From: Actinacidiphila cocklensis
GTDB taxonomy: Bacteria; Actinomycetota; Actinomycetes; Streptomycetales; Streptomycetaceae
Reading direction: 5' to 3'
Assembly: GCF_907177275.1 (NCBI RefSeq)
Contig: NZ_CAJSLV010000043.1
Coordinates: forward strand, 1-64,000
DNA: 64,000 bases
Below, piece after piece: positions 1 to 8,397 of the stretch. The translations under genes were made by a program, and so were the position numbers. How positions within the stretch are numbered: position 1 is the first letter of the stretch; every line of letters begins with the position of its first letter. Under the pieces are notes generated by a model. That model was not told where the DNA came from, searched no databases, and saw nothing but the letters and a program-made list of their open reading frames with translations.

Positions 1-234
1 CCGACGCGCAGCCGGGCCACCGGCCTGCCGACCATCAGACCCAGAACGCGAAACGGTCCACCAACTCCGTCGACAGACCGTCACGAAAGATCGAGGCTAG
101 AGCCTGGCCGGTCGATCACGCATCGGTGTGTTGTAGCCTCCGCGTGGGGTGGAGGGGTCGGCTCGAACGTGCACGTCGCCGGACTGTAGGAGTGGGGCTG
201 CCGTTCTGCCATTAAAGGCGAGAAATGGGAGTGT

Positions 235-1185
235 GTGCGCATTACGGGTGCTCATGACGGGGTAGCCGGGCCAGTTTTGCTGGAGTGCGACCCGACCGGA
301 TCGGGCGGGGGCTTCGTCTTGGTCTCGACGGAGGATGGGCGTGACGGGTTGTCCCGATGGGACGCCGAGACGGGTGCGCTGCTTTGGTGTTCGAGAACGG
401 CATTGCAGGGTGTGAATGCGCTTGCTGCGGTGCGGGGGGCCGGAGCGGGGACATTGATCGCGGCGGCGGGCGAGGGAGGAGTCGATTGCTGGCAGGCATC
501 GGACGGCGAACCCTTGGCGTGGCGGAGCTCGTACCGAGGAACCGTGTGGTCGGTGGCTGCCGCCTATTTGCCGGGTGGGCGAGCAATGCTGGTAGGGGCG
601 GGACACGACAAGCGGGTGCACCGCTGGGGACTGGATACCGGAGCTCGCCCAGTTCCTGCGTTGGAGGGCCACAATGCCATCGTCACGTGCGTTGCTGCGA
701 ACAGCCTGCCTGACGGCACTGCATTGATCGCCTCGGGCGGGGACGACGGGCACGTGATTCGCTGGGATGCGGAAAGCGGACGGATGCTGGGAGCGCCGCT
801 CCAGAGCCGTGGCTTCGCTGAAATCACCAACGTGGCTTTGTTGCGCTCGCCAACTGACAGGTTGCTGGTAGCGGCGGGCGACACCAACGGCACGTTGTAC
901 CGGTGGAACGCACTCACCGGCGAGCCGATTGGACGAGCCATTGAGATGGGCGCTACCGCAAGAATGCTCTGCACGATCCACCTTGACGGCAAACCGCTCG
1001 TAATCGCCTCCGGTGAAGATGAAGTGGTGCGCCGCTGGAACGCCGTCACGGGTGAGCAAAACGACCCACCTGTGACCGGCGTTGCCGTTGCTTGCGCACA
1101 GCGTGCCGATGGGACGGTTTTTCTCGCCACCGGGACAAACAACGGCGATGTCACAGTCTGTGAGCTAGGCCGTGCCTGGCCATGA
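235..1185 (+). CDS. WD40-repeat beta-propeller protein
   Basis: 316 residues made almost entirely of WD40-like blades. Each blade ends in a recognisable W-centred strand: SRWDAETG, DCWQASDG, VHRWGLDTG, IRWDAESG, YRWNALTG and RRWNAVTG, then a final degenerate VTVCELG. That is about seven blades, enough for one closed propeller. No signal peptide, transmembrane segment or catalytic domain is visible, so a cytoplasmic scaffold is the likely role. In Streptomyces such blades usually form the C-terminus of much larger NTPase, kinase or caspase proteins, so this may be a free-standing propeller or the surviving tail of one. The GTG start follows GGGAG closely. Codon use is less GC-biased than in the genes further right, and an IS5 relic lies just downstream, which suggests acquired DNA. 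The partner is unknown. Confidence 0.75.
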   Translation: MRITGAHDGVAGPVLLECDPTGSGGGFVLVSTEDGRDGLSRWDAETGALLWCSRTALQGVNALAAVRGAGAGTLIAAAGEGGVDCWQASDGEPLAWRSSYRGTVWSVAAAYLPGGRAMLVGAGHDKRVHRWGLDTGARPVPALEGHNAIVTCVAANSLPDGTALIASGGDDGHVIRWDAESGRMLGAPLQSRGFAEITNVALLRSPTDRLLVAAGDTNGTLYRWNALTGEPIGRAIEMGATARMLCTIHLDGKPLVIASGEDEVVRRWNAVTGEQNDPPVTGVAVACAQRADGTVFLATGTNNGDVTVCELGRAWP

Positions 1186-1205
1186 TGTAACTCGCAAGTT
1201 GCCGA

Positions 1206-2139
1206 TCATGTTCGCAGCCAGATGACGAGCGCTGCGGCGGTGACGGTGCCGAGGTAGACGTAGCCGCGCTTGTCGTATCGCGTGGCTACGGCCCGGGACT
1301 GTTTCAGCTTGTTGACGGCCCTCTCGATGGTGTTGCGTTTCTTGTAGCGCTGTTTGTCAAAGCCGGGTGGCGTCCGCCGTGTGAGCCTTTGCGTCGGCGG
1401 GCAGCCTGGCTGTCGATCTTCTCCGGGATGGTGTGCCGGATACCCCGGCGCCGCAGGATCCTCCGGCAGGTGCCGTTGCTGTACGCCTTGTCCGCGGCGA
1501 GGCTGTTGGGTCTCTTGCGCGGCCTGCCCGGCCCGGTCCGCGGAACACGGATCTTGTCGAGCACCGGCTCGAGTTGGGTGCAGTCAGCCCGTTGACCGGG
1601 CGTGACCAGCAGGGACAGAGGCCTGCACCGGCCCTCGGCACTCAGGTGGATCTTGGTGGTGAAGCCGCCCCGGGAGCGGCCCAGTCCCTCACCTGCCTCA
1701 CCGCCTCCACCAGGCGGGCTTGAAGGCTCTGCCAAGGTGGTTCGCCCTGGTGTTCGCCGCCCGTTTCCCCCTTTGACGTAGCCGGCGCCGGCGGCGCACT
1801 GGTGCGGGCCCCCGCCGCGTGCTGGTGAGCGCGCACCACCGTGGAATCGACCCCGATATCCCAGTCGATCTCCCCCGCAGCGTCCGCCTCTGCCTGAACC
1901 TGCTGGAGAAGACGCTCCCACGTGCCCTCGGCCGACCACAGCCGGTGCCGCCCATAGACCGTCTTCCACGGCCCGAACCGTTCCGGCAGGTCACGCCAGT
2001 GCACCCCCGTCCGCACCCGGTGCAAAATCCCGTCGATCACCTGCCGGTGATCCCGCCACCGCCCGCACCGACCATTGCCCACCGGCAGGAAGGGCCGAAG
2101 CCGTTCCCACTCCGCATCTGTCAGATCACCCCGCCCCAT
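1206..2139 (-). mobile_element. IS5-family transposase, broken by frameshifts
   Basis: A DDE transposase of the IS5 family (IS427-like) spread over three reading frames. The N-terminal part (MGRGDLTDAEWERLRPFL; later WDIGVDSTVVRAHQHAAGA with the first catalytic Asp) runs to about 1700. The central part (GRSRGGFTTKIHL, then SLAADKAYSN with the second Asp) occupies another frame; members of this group normally join these two by programmed frameshifting. A second shift at about 1370 is not expected: one C appears to be missing in the stretch encoding KGSHGGR. The natural C-terminus (GFDKQRYKKRNTIERAVNKL to VIWLRT and a TGA) continues in the third frame down to 1206 and carries the final catalytic Glu. 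The element is therefore probably inactive. I could not delimit terminal inverted repeats or target duplications with confidence. Confidence 0.85.
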
Positions 2140-2160
2140 CCCCAGCCAACGACCAGACCA

Positions 2161-2440
2161 TCAGACAGTCACGTGATCGACCGGACAGACTCTAGGCCAC
2201 TCACGCGTGTTCCGCTGGGGTCGTGGGCAGTGACGGGGGCGTCCGGCAAACAGCAGATCGAGGTTGGGGAGGATCACCGATCCGCAGAGTCCGGCGTCTG
2301 AGCGAGTGGGGCCGCGGTAGAGGAAGAAGCGCAGTTTGTCGTCGGGTCCGGTGCGGGTGGCGAGGCAGTGGTCGGGCGGGGTGATGTCATTGACGCCCTG
2401 CGCGTGGATTCTTAGGTCGTCCAGGGGGCATGCCGCGTGA
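2161..2440 (-). pseudogene. Fragment of an unidentified gene
   Basis: The minus strand keeps an open, strongly coding-like frame here (for example PLDDLRIHAQGVNDITPPDH, then LCGSVILPNLDLLFA). Almost every third codon position in the central 200 bases is G or C, which a non-coding shadow would not show. There is no credible start, and the frame runs out beside the IS5-family transposase, so this looks like the end of a gene cut by insertion or deletion. I do not recognise the family. It lies between two decayed insertion sequences and is unlikely to be functional. Confidence 0.4.
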
Positions 2441-2815
2441 CCGGGCCGGATGATTAATCGGCACCCACGCCTGTCCGGCTGCTCGCACCAAGGCCAGCGC
2501 CACCAACACCTGCTGTCCGCCGTCACCCACGCCCCCACCGTCACCCTGGCCCAGCGGGAGGTAGGGGCCAACACCAACGAGACGGCCGCCTTCCGCCCGC
2601 TGCTGGAACCACTCGGTCTTACCGGCACTATGGGCACCTTCGACCCCCTGCACAGCGTCAAAGACCAGGTGCGCTGGCTGGTGCAGGAGAAGAACGCCCA
2701 CTACATCGCGGTGATCAAGGGGAACCAGCCGACCGCGTAACCCGACTCAAGGCCCTCCCATGGGACCAGGGTCAGTACGATCAGCGACATCATCGATGTG
2801 ATGGCGCGCAGAGAG
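2440..2815 (+). pseudogene. ISAs1-family transposase relic
   Basis: An internal slice of an ISAs1 (H-repeat-associated) transposase. The frame reads HLLSAVTHAPTVTLAQREVG, then VGANTNE, LLEPLGLTG, TFDPLHSVKDQVRWL and HYIAVIKGNQPT, the usual order in this family. Upstream the match continues in another frame (ACPAARTKASATN). Downstream, after a premature TAA, it resumes in a third frame as RLKALPWDQGQYDQ. Both ends of the gene are absent. It is non-functional and marks the left flank of the next gene as a rearranged junction; the XRE-type regulator that commonly precedes such metalloprotease genes may have been lost here. Confidence 0.75.
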
Positions 2816-2942
2816 CAAGGCAAGTCCACTGCCGAAGACGGTAGTTGACAGGCATTCGGCCGTCTCGGCAGCCTACCTGCGGGTGTAGTCCGCCGGCAGG
2901 CCGGAGCACGGTCCGGCCCGCCGGCGAAGGATCAGCGCCGCC

Positions 2943-3533
2943 ATGGAAGAGGAGCGCCACTTGACCATCGACCGGGGCCACAGACGGTTATGGAGGAGCT
3001 GTCGGCGCACGGTCGACGCTCTCGAACTGCCCGTGCCGTTCGACACCGCGGACTTCATCCGCGCCCTGGCCGCCCGCCGGGGCAGGCCGATCGAACTGAT
3101 CCCCGTCTCGGCCCGCCCGCACCTCCCGTGCGGCGTCCTGGTCACCACCGCGGAGGCCGACCTCATCCTCTACGCGGTCGACACCACTCCCTTGCACCAG
3201 CAGCACATCCTGCTGCACGAAGCCGCCCACCTCCTGTGCGGCCACCACGACGACGGCTCCGCCCTGGCGGCCGCGGCCGGCATCCTGATACCCGGCCTCC
3301 CCACGGCGCTGGTCGAGCGCGTGCTGGGCCGCACCGTCTACACCGAGCCGCAGGAACACGAGGCCGAACTCGTCGCCTCCCTCATCCTCTCCCGCGTCAC
3401 CCCGCAGCCCAGGCCGCAGGCCCGGACCGAGGCCGCCCGCCTGGAGGTCCTCTTCGGCCGTCCGGAACCGCCCGGACCCGACACCGGTTCCGGCCCCGGC
3501 TCCGGCTCCGGCTCCGGGAGCGGCGACCGGTGA
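2943..3533 (+). CDS. ImmA/IrrE-family metallo-endopeptidase-like protein
   Basis: 196 residues. The core carries the zinc motif HEAAH (in LLHEAAHLLCGHH, residues about 92-105) and a downstream EHEAELVASL helix that supplies the third ligand, as in ImmA/IrrE (DUF955) proteins. In that family the protease cleaves or is tied to an XRE-type repressor; in Streptomyces such genes are often annotated as a toxin component and sit upstream of a membrane protein, as here. The stop overlaps the GTG of the next frame by four bases (GTGA), indicating translational coupling. The C-terminus is a low-complexity Pro/Gly/Ser tail. Leu16 is a TTA codon, rare in Streptomyces and possibly bldA-dependent. No XRE partner gene is present; an ISAs1 relic occupies that place. 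The start is uncertain because its ribosome site is weak. Confidence 0.7.
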   Translation: MEEERHLTIDRGHRRLWRSCRRTVDALELPVPFDTADFIRALAARRGRPIELIPVSARPHLPCGVLVTTAEADLILYAVDTTPLHQQHILLHEAAHLLCGHHDDGSALAAAAGILIPGLPTALVERVLGRTVYTEPQEHEAELVASLILSRVTPQPRPQARTEAARLEVLFGRPEPPGPDTGSGPGSGSGSGSGDR

Positions 3534-4143
3534 TCGACGCCACCGCGTATCTCGCCGCCGCCCTCTTCATCGGCTTCGCCGCCTGGCGGCTGTCGGCGGC
3601 CAGGGGCGTCAGCGCGCAGCTGTGCATCGGCGGCTTCGGGCTGTGCATCGGCGGCGCACTGCTGCTCAACGCACCGACCAGCATCACCGCCCTGGGCGAG
3701 CTGGTGCCGGACCGCCAGTTCCCCGTACTGCTGGTGCACCAGCTCAAACTCGGCGCCTTCAGCTTCCTCGCGCTCATCGCCCTGACCCTGCGCCAGCCGT
3801 CGGTCGACCGCCGTGCGATGCGGCGTCACAAGATCGCCGGATGCGCCCTCCAGGTGGTCTCCGCCGCGCTCTTCGCCAGCGCGAACGTCACCGTCACCGG
3901 TGAGGAGGTCGTGGTACCGGGAGAGCATGCGCTCTTCTTCGCCTGGAGAACCGGCGTGCCGGCCGCAAGCCACTGGGGGCGTCCGAGGCAGGCTGGCACC
4001 CCGCGGGACCTCCTCCGGTGTCCTCCGGCACGCTCGACGCGGAGACGACCTGGCTCCTCCAGGTCGCCGACGCGTTCGCACGCCGCCCCGAGATCTCCGA
4101 GGTCCGCCGCCGGCTGCTGGCCCAGGAGGAGCACCCCCGGTGA
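3530..4143 (+). pseudogene. MAB_1171c-like membrane protein gene, internally deleted
   Basis: Starts with GTG overlapping the previous stop. The first ~135 codons encode several hydrophobic segments (AAALFIGFAAWRL, LCIGGFGLCIGGALLLNA, LGAFSFLALIALTL, GCALQVVSAALFASA), the usual N-terminal membrane part of this family, which follows ImmA/IrrE-type genes in Streptomyces. After about 3935 homology stops and the frame turns to Arg/Pro-rich nonsense. From about 4018 another frame encodes what looks like the natural C-terminus (LDAETTWLLQVADAFARR, then a TGA at 4141). The middle of the gene has evidently been deleted with a frame change, so the membrane half of this two-gene unit is dead. The family name rests on arrangement and general resemblance. 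Confidence 0.55.
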
Positions 4144-4236
4144 GGCCTTCTCGGCCGACAGCGCCGGTCCTGGGCTCCCAGCGGCCGAGGACCTTCGCGC
4201 GGTGGACGTGGGTTCACGGCCGCCTTTCGACGCGCC

Positions 4237-4380
4237 GCTGACCGACGCCGGACACTGCTCTGGAACCAGAGCCACCTTCTCCACGCGCTCAGCGAGTTCG
4301 AGATCTTCTCCAACGGGCATCGGCCCCGCCGGGCACTCGGTCAAGCCGCTCCACTCCGAGCACCCCCCGCTCAAACAACG
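4237..4380 (+). pseudogene. Tail of an integrase-core transposase
   Basis: One frame reads TLLWNQSHLLHALSEFEIFS, then NGHRPRRALGQAAPLR. This is the hallmark C-terminus of rve-type (integrase core) transposases, whose intact forms end with an N-x-x-H-L-L-x-A-L, Y-N-x-H-R-P-H series. Nothing upstream belongs to the rest of that protein. The same transposase family left an N-terminal scrap near 62.1 kb and another near 63.8 kb. Non-functional. Confidence 0.6.
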
Positions 4381-4431
4381 AACCAGCCCAGATCAGACGT
4401 CCGAGGTCCGTCGATCCGACCGTCTCGGCGC

Positions 4432-4890
4432 TCAACCGGAATCGGCAGACGTCTCCGCTGTGATCCCTCTGAGCAGACCGGTGGACTGGCCCACCTCGAT
4501 GAGATAGCCGTCGGGGTCCCGAAGGTAGCAGCGCAGCTCGGACCCGCGGTCGATGGGTGCGGTGAGGAATTCGGCCCCTCTCGCGACGGCATGCGAGTAA
4601 AAGGCGGCGATGTCGGCCACCCGCACGTTGAGAAAACTGGAAGCACGATCCCCGCTCGGGGGAGCTTCCAGCGTAACCCCCGGCTTGTCAGGCGTGGGCC
4701 CGCCCCCCGGATTCATGATGATCCAGCTGTTGGCGACTTTGACCATCGCCGGATTCTCTTCCATCACGACCTCGCCACCGAATACGTCGGCGTAGAAACC
4801 CCTGGAAACAGCGACGTTGCGCACCGTCAGGTAATGCGCAAGGAGGAGGCCGTGCTTCGGTGCGGGCAAATCTACGTCAGGTTTCATCAT
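4432..4890 (-). CDS. VOC (glyoxalase/bleomycin-resistance) family protein
   Basis: 152 residues with the paired beta-alpha-beta-beta-beta modules of the vicinal-oxygen-chelate superfamily. Module one begins HYLTVRNVAVSRGFYADVFG; module two includes FLNVRVADIAAFYSHAVARG and ends RCYLRDPDGYLIEVGQ, which contains the typical late metal-ligand Glu. Members bind a divalent metal and act on small molecules (glyoxalase, dioxygenase, antibiotic sequestration); the substrate cannot be read from the sequence. The start is the first of two adjacent ATGs, eight bases after AAGGGA. An ECF41-type promoter lies upstream at 4994-5020, placing this gene at the left edge of the sigma regulon. The long leader (about 100 bases) contains no obvious structure. 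Confidence 0.85.
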   Translation of the reverse strand: MMKPDVDLPAPKHGLLLAHYLTVRNVAVSRGFYADVFGGEVVMEENPAMVKVANSWIIMNPGGGPTPDKPGVTLEAPPSGDRASSFLNVRVADIAAFYSHAVARGAEFLTAPIDRGSELRCYLRDPDGYLIEVGQSTGLLRGITAETSADSG

Positions 4891-4993
4891 CCGTTGTCCC
4901 TTCGATGGCCCGGGCTGTGGTGGGGTCAGGTCAGCCGTTCCTGAGCCATTTCGCTCACACAGGCGCGGCGATCACACCCGCACATGCCTCATT

Positions 4994-5020
4994 GACCGAA
5001 CAGGCACCTGAGCTGTGACA
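4994..5020 (-). promoter_or_regulatory. ECF41-type promoter of the VOC gene
   Basis: On the minus strand: TGTCACA, a 16-base spacer, GGTC. Both boxes are exact matches to the consensus seen across this window. It faces the VOC gene, whose start is about 104 bases beyond the -10 box. Confidence 0.75.
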
Positions 5021-5070
5021 CCGGCCGTCGTTCGTGTTCCGTCTGAGCGCGGACATCGGGGACTCCCCCG

Positions 5071-7884
5071 TCAGCCTGCTCGCGCCGTGTCCTCGCCCCT
5101 GGTGTCCACGGCCGGGGTACTCGCAAGGGCTCCCTGCAGCGCGCGGCGCGAGGTGATCCCGAGCTTCACATAGACCTTCCGCAGGTGCCACTCCACGGTA
5201 TGGGGGCTGATGAAGAGTTCCGCGCCGATCTTCGCGTTCGTCAAGCCGTCGGCGGCGAGAGTCGCGACTTGTGACTCCTGGGGCGTGAGGGCGCTCGCCA
5301 GCATGTCCTCCCGCGCCCTTACGTGCTCACCGGTGGCGAGCAGTTCGCGGCGGGCCCGTTCGGCGAACGCGCTCGCACGCATCCCGTCGAACATCGCATG
5401 AGCGGTCCGGAGGTGCGTCCTGGCCAGCGATCGGCGCTGGCTGCGCCGCAGCCACTCGCCGTACAGCAGGTGGGTGCGTGCCACCTCCACCGTCACACCG
5501 CCGCGGCCGAACTCCTCGATCGCGGTGCGATACAGGCGATCGGCCTCGTCCCCGTCGGTGAGCAGAGCCTGGCTGCGGGCGCCGGCGCCGCGTGCCCAAC
5601 CCGAATCGGCGGCCCGGGTGAGCTCGATGAGCCGGGCCAGCGAGGCGCGGGCCTGATCGAGTTCACCGCAGCGGGTAGCGGCCTCGACGTGTTCGACCAG
5701 CGACAGTCCGGTGAAGTTGAAGCCGTCGTGCTCGATGCCCGTGCGTGCGGCCTCCATCGCCTCCTCGTACCGTGCCAAGCCGTTGAACAGCACCCCCTGG
5801 ATGTAGCCCATGGCTCCCAGCAGGGACACCTCGCCCCGCTGGTCGGCGCTGTGCTTGGCCTCGTCGATGATTCCGGCCGCGAGGTCCGCCTCGCCTCGCC
5901 ATGCGGCCAGGACGAGCGCCGCGTACTTGTGCGGAGCGTGGCCGGTCGCGGCGGCGATCGCGTCGGCTTCGTCGATCATCCTGGCTGCCTGGTCGAAGTT
6001 GCCGTAGTGGATGTGCACACCACCTGCGTAGATAAGGGCCGGTGGCAGTGCCCCGAGCGCGCCGACGTCGCGGGCCAGGCGCACCGCCCGGTTCGACAGC
6101 GTGTCCCACGCGTGCAGGTCCCAGGCGTAGTGAATGAACGCTTCCAGCGCGACCGGGACCAGCAGAAGCCAGCGCATGGTGGCCTCCCGGGTGCGGAGCT
6201 CCTCGTGGGCGAGCAGTTCCAGCGCGCCGCGCAGCGCCGGGATACCGGTCTCGTAACCGTCCGTCAGTAGCGCGGCCACACCGTCCAGGAGCAGGTCGGC
6301 GGCCCTGGAGCCCGAGGGCGGCGCACCCGACCCGCGGGCCGCGATCGCGGCGGCACGGGCACCCGTGGGACCGTGGACCCGGCCCGCGAAGATGGTCGTG
6401 CTGATCGCTTCGAGGTACGTCTCCCGCGCCAGTGGCGACCCGGCCGCGGTGAACTGTGCGGCGGCGTCGAGGAGCAGGGGTGCCGCCTCGTCACTGCGGC
6501 TGCGGGCGAAGAGAATCCTGGCGCGCAGGCGTGCCAGGCGGGCGCGGTCCAGTGCGCTCAGGGGACACAGCTCGGCAACCGTCGCAAGCTCGGTGGCCCG
6601 GTCAGGCGCGGCGGCCGAGAAGTGGGCCTCGGCCGCCGCGAGAGCCCGGCGCCCACGCGGCCACCGGTCCGGCGTCACCTCGGCCGCGCGTTCCAGCAGC
6701 ACCGCCTCGGCCGCGATGCCGCCGCGCTGGCGTGCGCGGTCGGCGGCCTGCTCCAGTCCCGCGGCCACGTCCTCGTCCGGCCCGTCGGCGGCCTCGGCGG
6801 CGTGCCAGGCGCGCCGGTCGGGGTCCAGAACCGGGTCCGTCGCCTCGGCCAGCGCCCGATGCACCGCTCGGCGCTCCTCGGGCTCTGCTCCGTGGTAGAC
6901 CGCCGAACGGACGAGCGGATGCCGGAACCGAACCGACTCACCGAATTCGATCAGGCCGGCGGCCTTGGCCGGTGCGGCGTAGGGAGTGATCTCGAGCGAG
7001 GCGGCTGCGCGGACCAGAAGGCGCGCGTCACCGACCGGTTCCGCCGCGGCGATCAGCAGCAGTTTCCGCGTCGCCGCCGGCAGCGACGCGAGCCGGCCGG
7101 CGAAGTCCCGCTCGATGCGACTGGCGAGCGGGCCCTGGATGACCGGGTAACTCGCGGAGTCCAGGCCATAGGCCAGTTCGGCGGCGCTGCGCCCGCGGGA
7201 GAATTCGAGCAGCGCCAGTGGGTTGCCGTGCATCTCGGCCACGAACCGGTCACGGATCCGCTTCTCCAGCCTCCCGCCGACCGCGGCCTCGAGGAGCTCC
7301 CCCGCCGCGGTGGTGTCGAGACCGTCGATCCGCAGCTCCGGCAGACCGGTGAGTGCCGCCTGCCCCTCGGGGTCACGCACCGCGAACGTCATCGCCACCG
7401 CCTCGGCCAGCAGTCTCCGGGCCACGAACTCCAGGGTCTGCAGGGACGCCTGGTCCAGCCACTGGGCGTCGTCGACCAGAACGAGCACCGGCCGGGTCTC
7501 CGAGGCCCGCGTGAGCAGGGTCAGCACGGCGAGACCGACCAGGAAGCGGTCGGGCGGGTCCCCGGCTGCCATCCCGAACGCCACGCGTAGGGCGTCGCGT
7601 TGAGGTTCCGGCAACGCTTCGAGCTCGCCCAGGAACGGCGCACACAGTTGGTGCAGGCTCGCGTAGGGCAACTCCATGTCGGCCTCGATGCCGTGAGCCC
7701 ACGTCACCTTCCCCGCTGACAACCGCGAGGCCACGTAATTCAGAAGCACCGACTTCCCGATGCCGGCCTCGCCACGGACGACCAGGACTCGGGACCCGCC
7801 TTCGCGCAGGCCGGCCAGCAGGTCGTCGAGCGCCGTGCATTCGCGATGCCGTCCAACCAGGTCCGGAAGCGGGCTGGCGATCAT
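5071..7884 (-). CDS. LAL-type LuxR family transcriptional regulator
   Basis: 937 residues with the layout of large ATP-binding LuxR regulators. An N-terminal AAA/STAND ATPase has Walker A GEAGIGKS (about residue 40) and Walker B VLVLVDDAQWLD. A long helical, TPR-like middle follows. The C-terminal LuxR helix-turn-helix reads LTPQESQVATLAADGLTNAK, then SPHTVEWHLRKVYVKLGI. Such proteins activate nearby genes in response to ATP and a ligand or partner. The ATG chosen follows GAAGGAG at good spacing; an upstream GTG would add 31 residues of poor composition. It is one of three close paralogues in this window (others start at 9732 and 29036), all inside or beside the ECF41 regulon, so control of that locus is the natural guess. 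No ECF41-type promoter precedes it. Confidence 0.9.
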   Translation of the reverse strand: MIASPLPDLVGRHRECTALDDLLAGLREGGSRVLVVRGEAGIGKSVLLNYVASRLSAGKVTWAHGIEADMELPYASLHQLCAPFLGELEALPEPQRDALRVAFGMAAGDPPDRFLVGLAVLTLLTRASETRPVLVLVDDAQWLDQASLQTLEFVARRLLAEAVAMTFAVRDPEGQAALTGLPELRIDGLDTTAAGELLEAAVGGRLEKRIRDRFVAEMHGNPLALLEFSRGRSAAELAYGLDSASYPVIQGPLASRIERDFAGRLASLPAATRKLLLIAAAEPVGDARLLVRAAASLEITPYAAPAKAAGLIEFGESVRFRHPLVRSAVYHGAEPEERRAVHRALAEATDPVLDPDRRAWHAAEAADGPDEDVAAGLEQAADRARQRGGIAAEAVLLERAAEVTPDRWPRGRRALAAAEAHFSAAAPDRATELATVAELCPLSALDRARLARLRARILFARSRSDEAAPLLLDAAAQFTAAGSPLARETYLEAISTTIFAGRVHGPTGARAAAIAARGSGAPPSGSRAADLLLDGVAALLTDGYETGIPALRGALELLAHEELRTREATMRWLLLVPVALEAFIHYAWDLHAWDTLSNRAVRLARDVGALGALPPALIYAGGVHIHYGNFDQAARMIDEADAIAAATGHAPHKYAALVLAAWRGEADLAAGIIDEAKHSADQRGEVSLLGAMGYIQGVLFNGLARYEEAMEAARTGIEHDGFNFTGLSLVEHVEAATRCGELDQARASLARLIELTRAADSGWARGAGARSQALLTDGDEADRLYRTAIEEFGRGGVTVEVARTHLLYGEWLRRSQRRSLARTHLRTAHAMFDGMRASAFAERARRELLATGEHVRAREDMLASALTPQESQVATLAADGLTNAKIGAELFISPHTVEWHLRKVYVKLGITSRRALQGALASTPAVDTRGEDTARAG

Positions 7885-8029
7885 GCGACGTGGCTCCTTC
7901 GGGGACTCCGGGGGCGGAAAAGCTCCCACAGCGATTCTCGGAACGATCCTTGTCACGATACCTGGGATGGTCTCCACACGTTGTGCCCAGATGTTGTGAT
8001 GGAATCCACGCCGAGAATGACCCCGCGGC

Positions 8030-8056
8030 TGTCACATCCGAGCCTTCTATCCGGTG
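8030..8056 (+). promoter_or_regulatory. ECF41-type promoter before a flavoprotein relic
   Basis: TGTCACA, 16 bases, GGTG: exact -35 and one mismatch in the -10. It faces the degraded flavoprotein gene starting near 8073, just as an exact copy faces the intact homologue at 32047. This suggests the promoter was duplicated along with the gene. Confidence 0.6.
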
Positions 8057-8072
8057 GCCCACTGCCTATGGC

Positions 8073-8397
8073 GTGTCCGCCGCAGTCACGGGAGGTCCAA
8101 TTTCTTCACTCGGACACCAACTCGCCACATCCGTCATCGTGGTGGGGGCCGGTAGCCCCGGACTCCGGGCGGCCGTCGAAATCGCCGACGCCGGTGTCGC
8201 GGTCCTGGCAGTGACCAGACACAGGGGCGATGAGGTTCACATGGCACACCCGCATCTGGCGTCGTGCGTCCGCACGTCGCCATGAGAACACCGGCGACGC
8301 GTTCCGCCTTGCCGTCACTGACGTGCAGGCCGATCCGGTGTGGTCTCCGAGGGCCGGGGGGCGCCGTGAACCGGTTCCGCCCATCCCCGCCGTCTAG
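8073..8397 (+). pseudogene. Relic of an SdhA/FrdA-like flavoprotein
   Basis: The first part reads ATSVIVVGAGSPGLRAAVEI, then ADAGVAVLAV, the FAD-binding beta-alpha-beta fold. It aligns with residues about 10-37 of the intact flavoprotein at 32047 (STTVLVIGTGGAGLRAAIEL). After a deletion and a +1 frame change, a second block reads HTRIWRRASARRHENTGDAF, matching HTRIWRRTSSRRDENTGDSF of the intact gene some 165 residues later. The frame then ends at a TAG overlapping the HxlR-type gene stop. Everything between and after is missing, so it cannot make a functional enzyme. It is a clear sign of an ancient duplication within the locus. Confidence 0.8.

Noticed and set aside
31-45. GACCATCAGAC near the window start, also present at about 2155 beside the IS5-family gene
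   Set aside because: Could hint at a second insertion-sequence end, but eleven bases without further matching sequence are too little, and the window edge prevents checking.
1149-1155. TGTCACA inside the WD40 gene
   Set aside because: No GGTC at the right spacing (the position reads GTGC), it lies in coding sequence, and no gene start follows.
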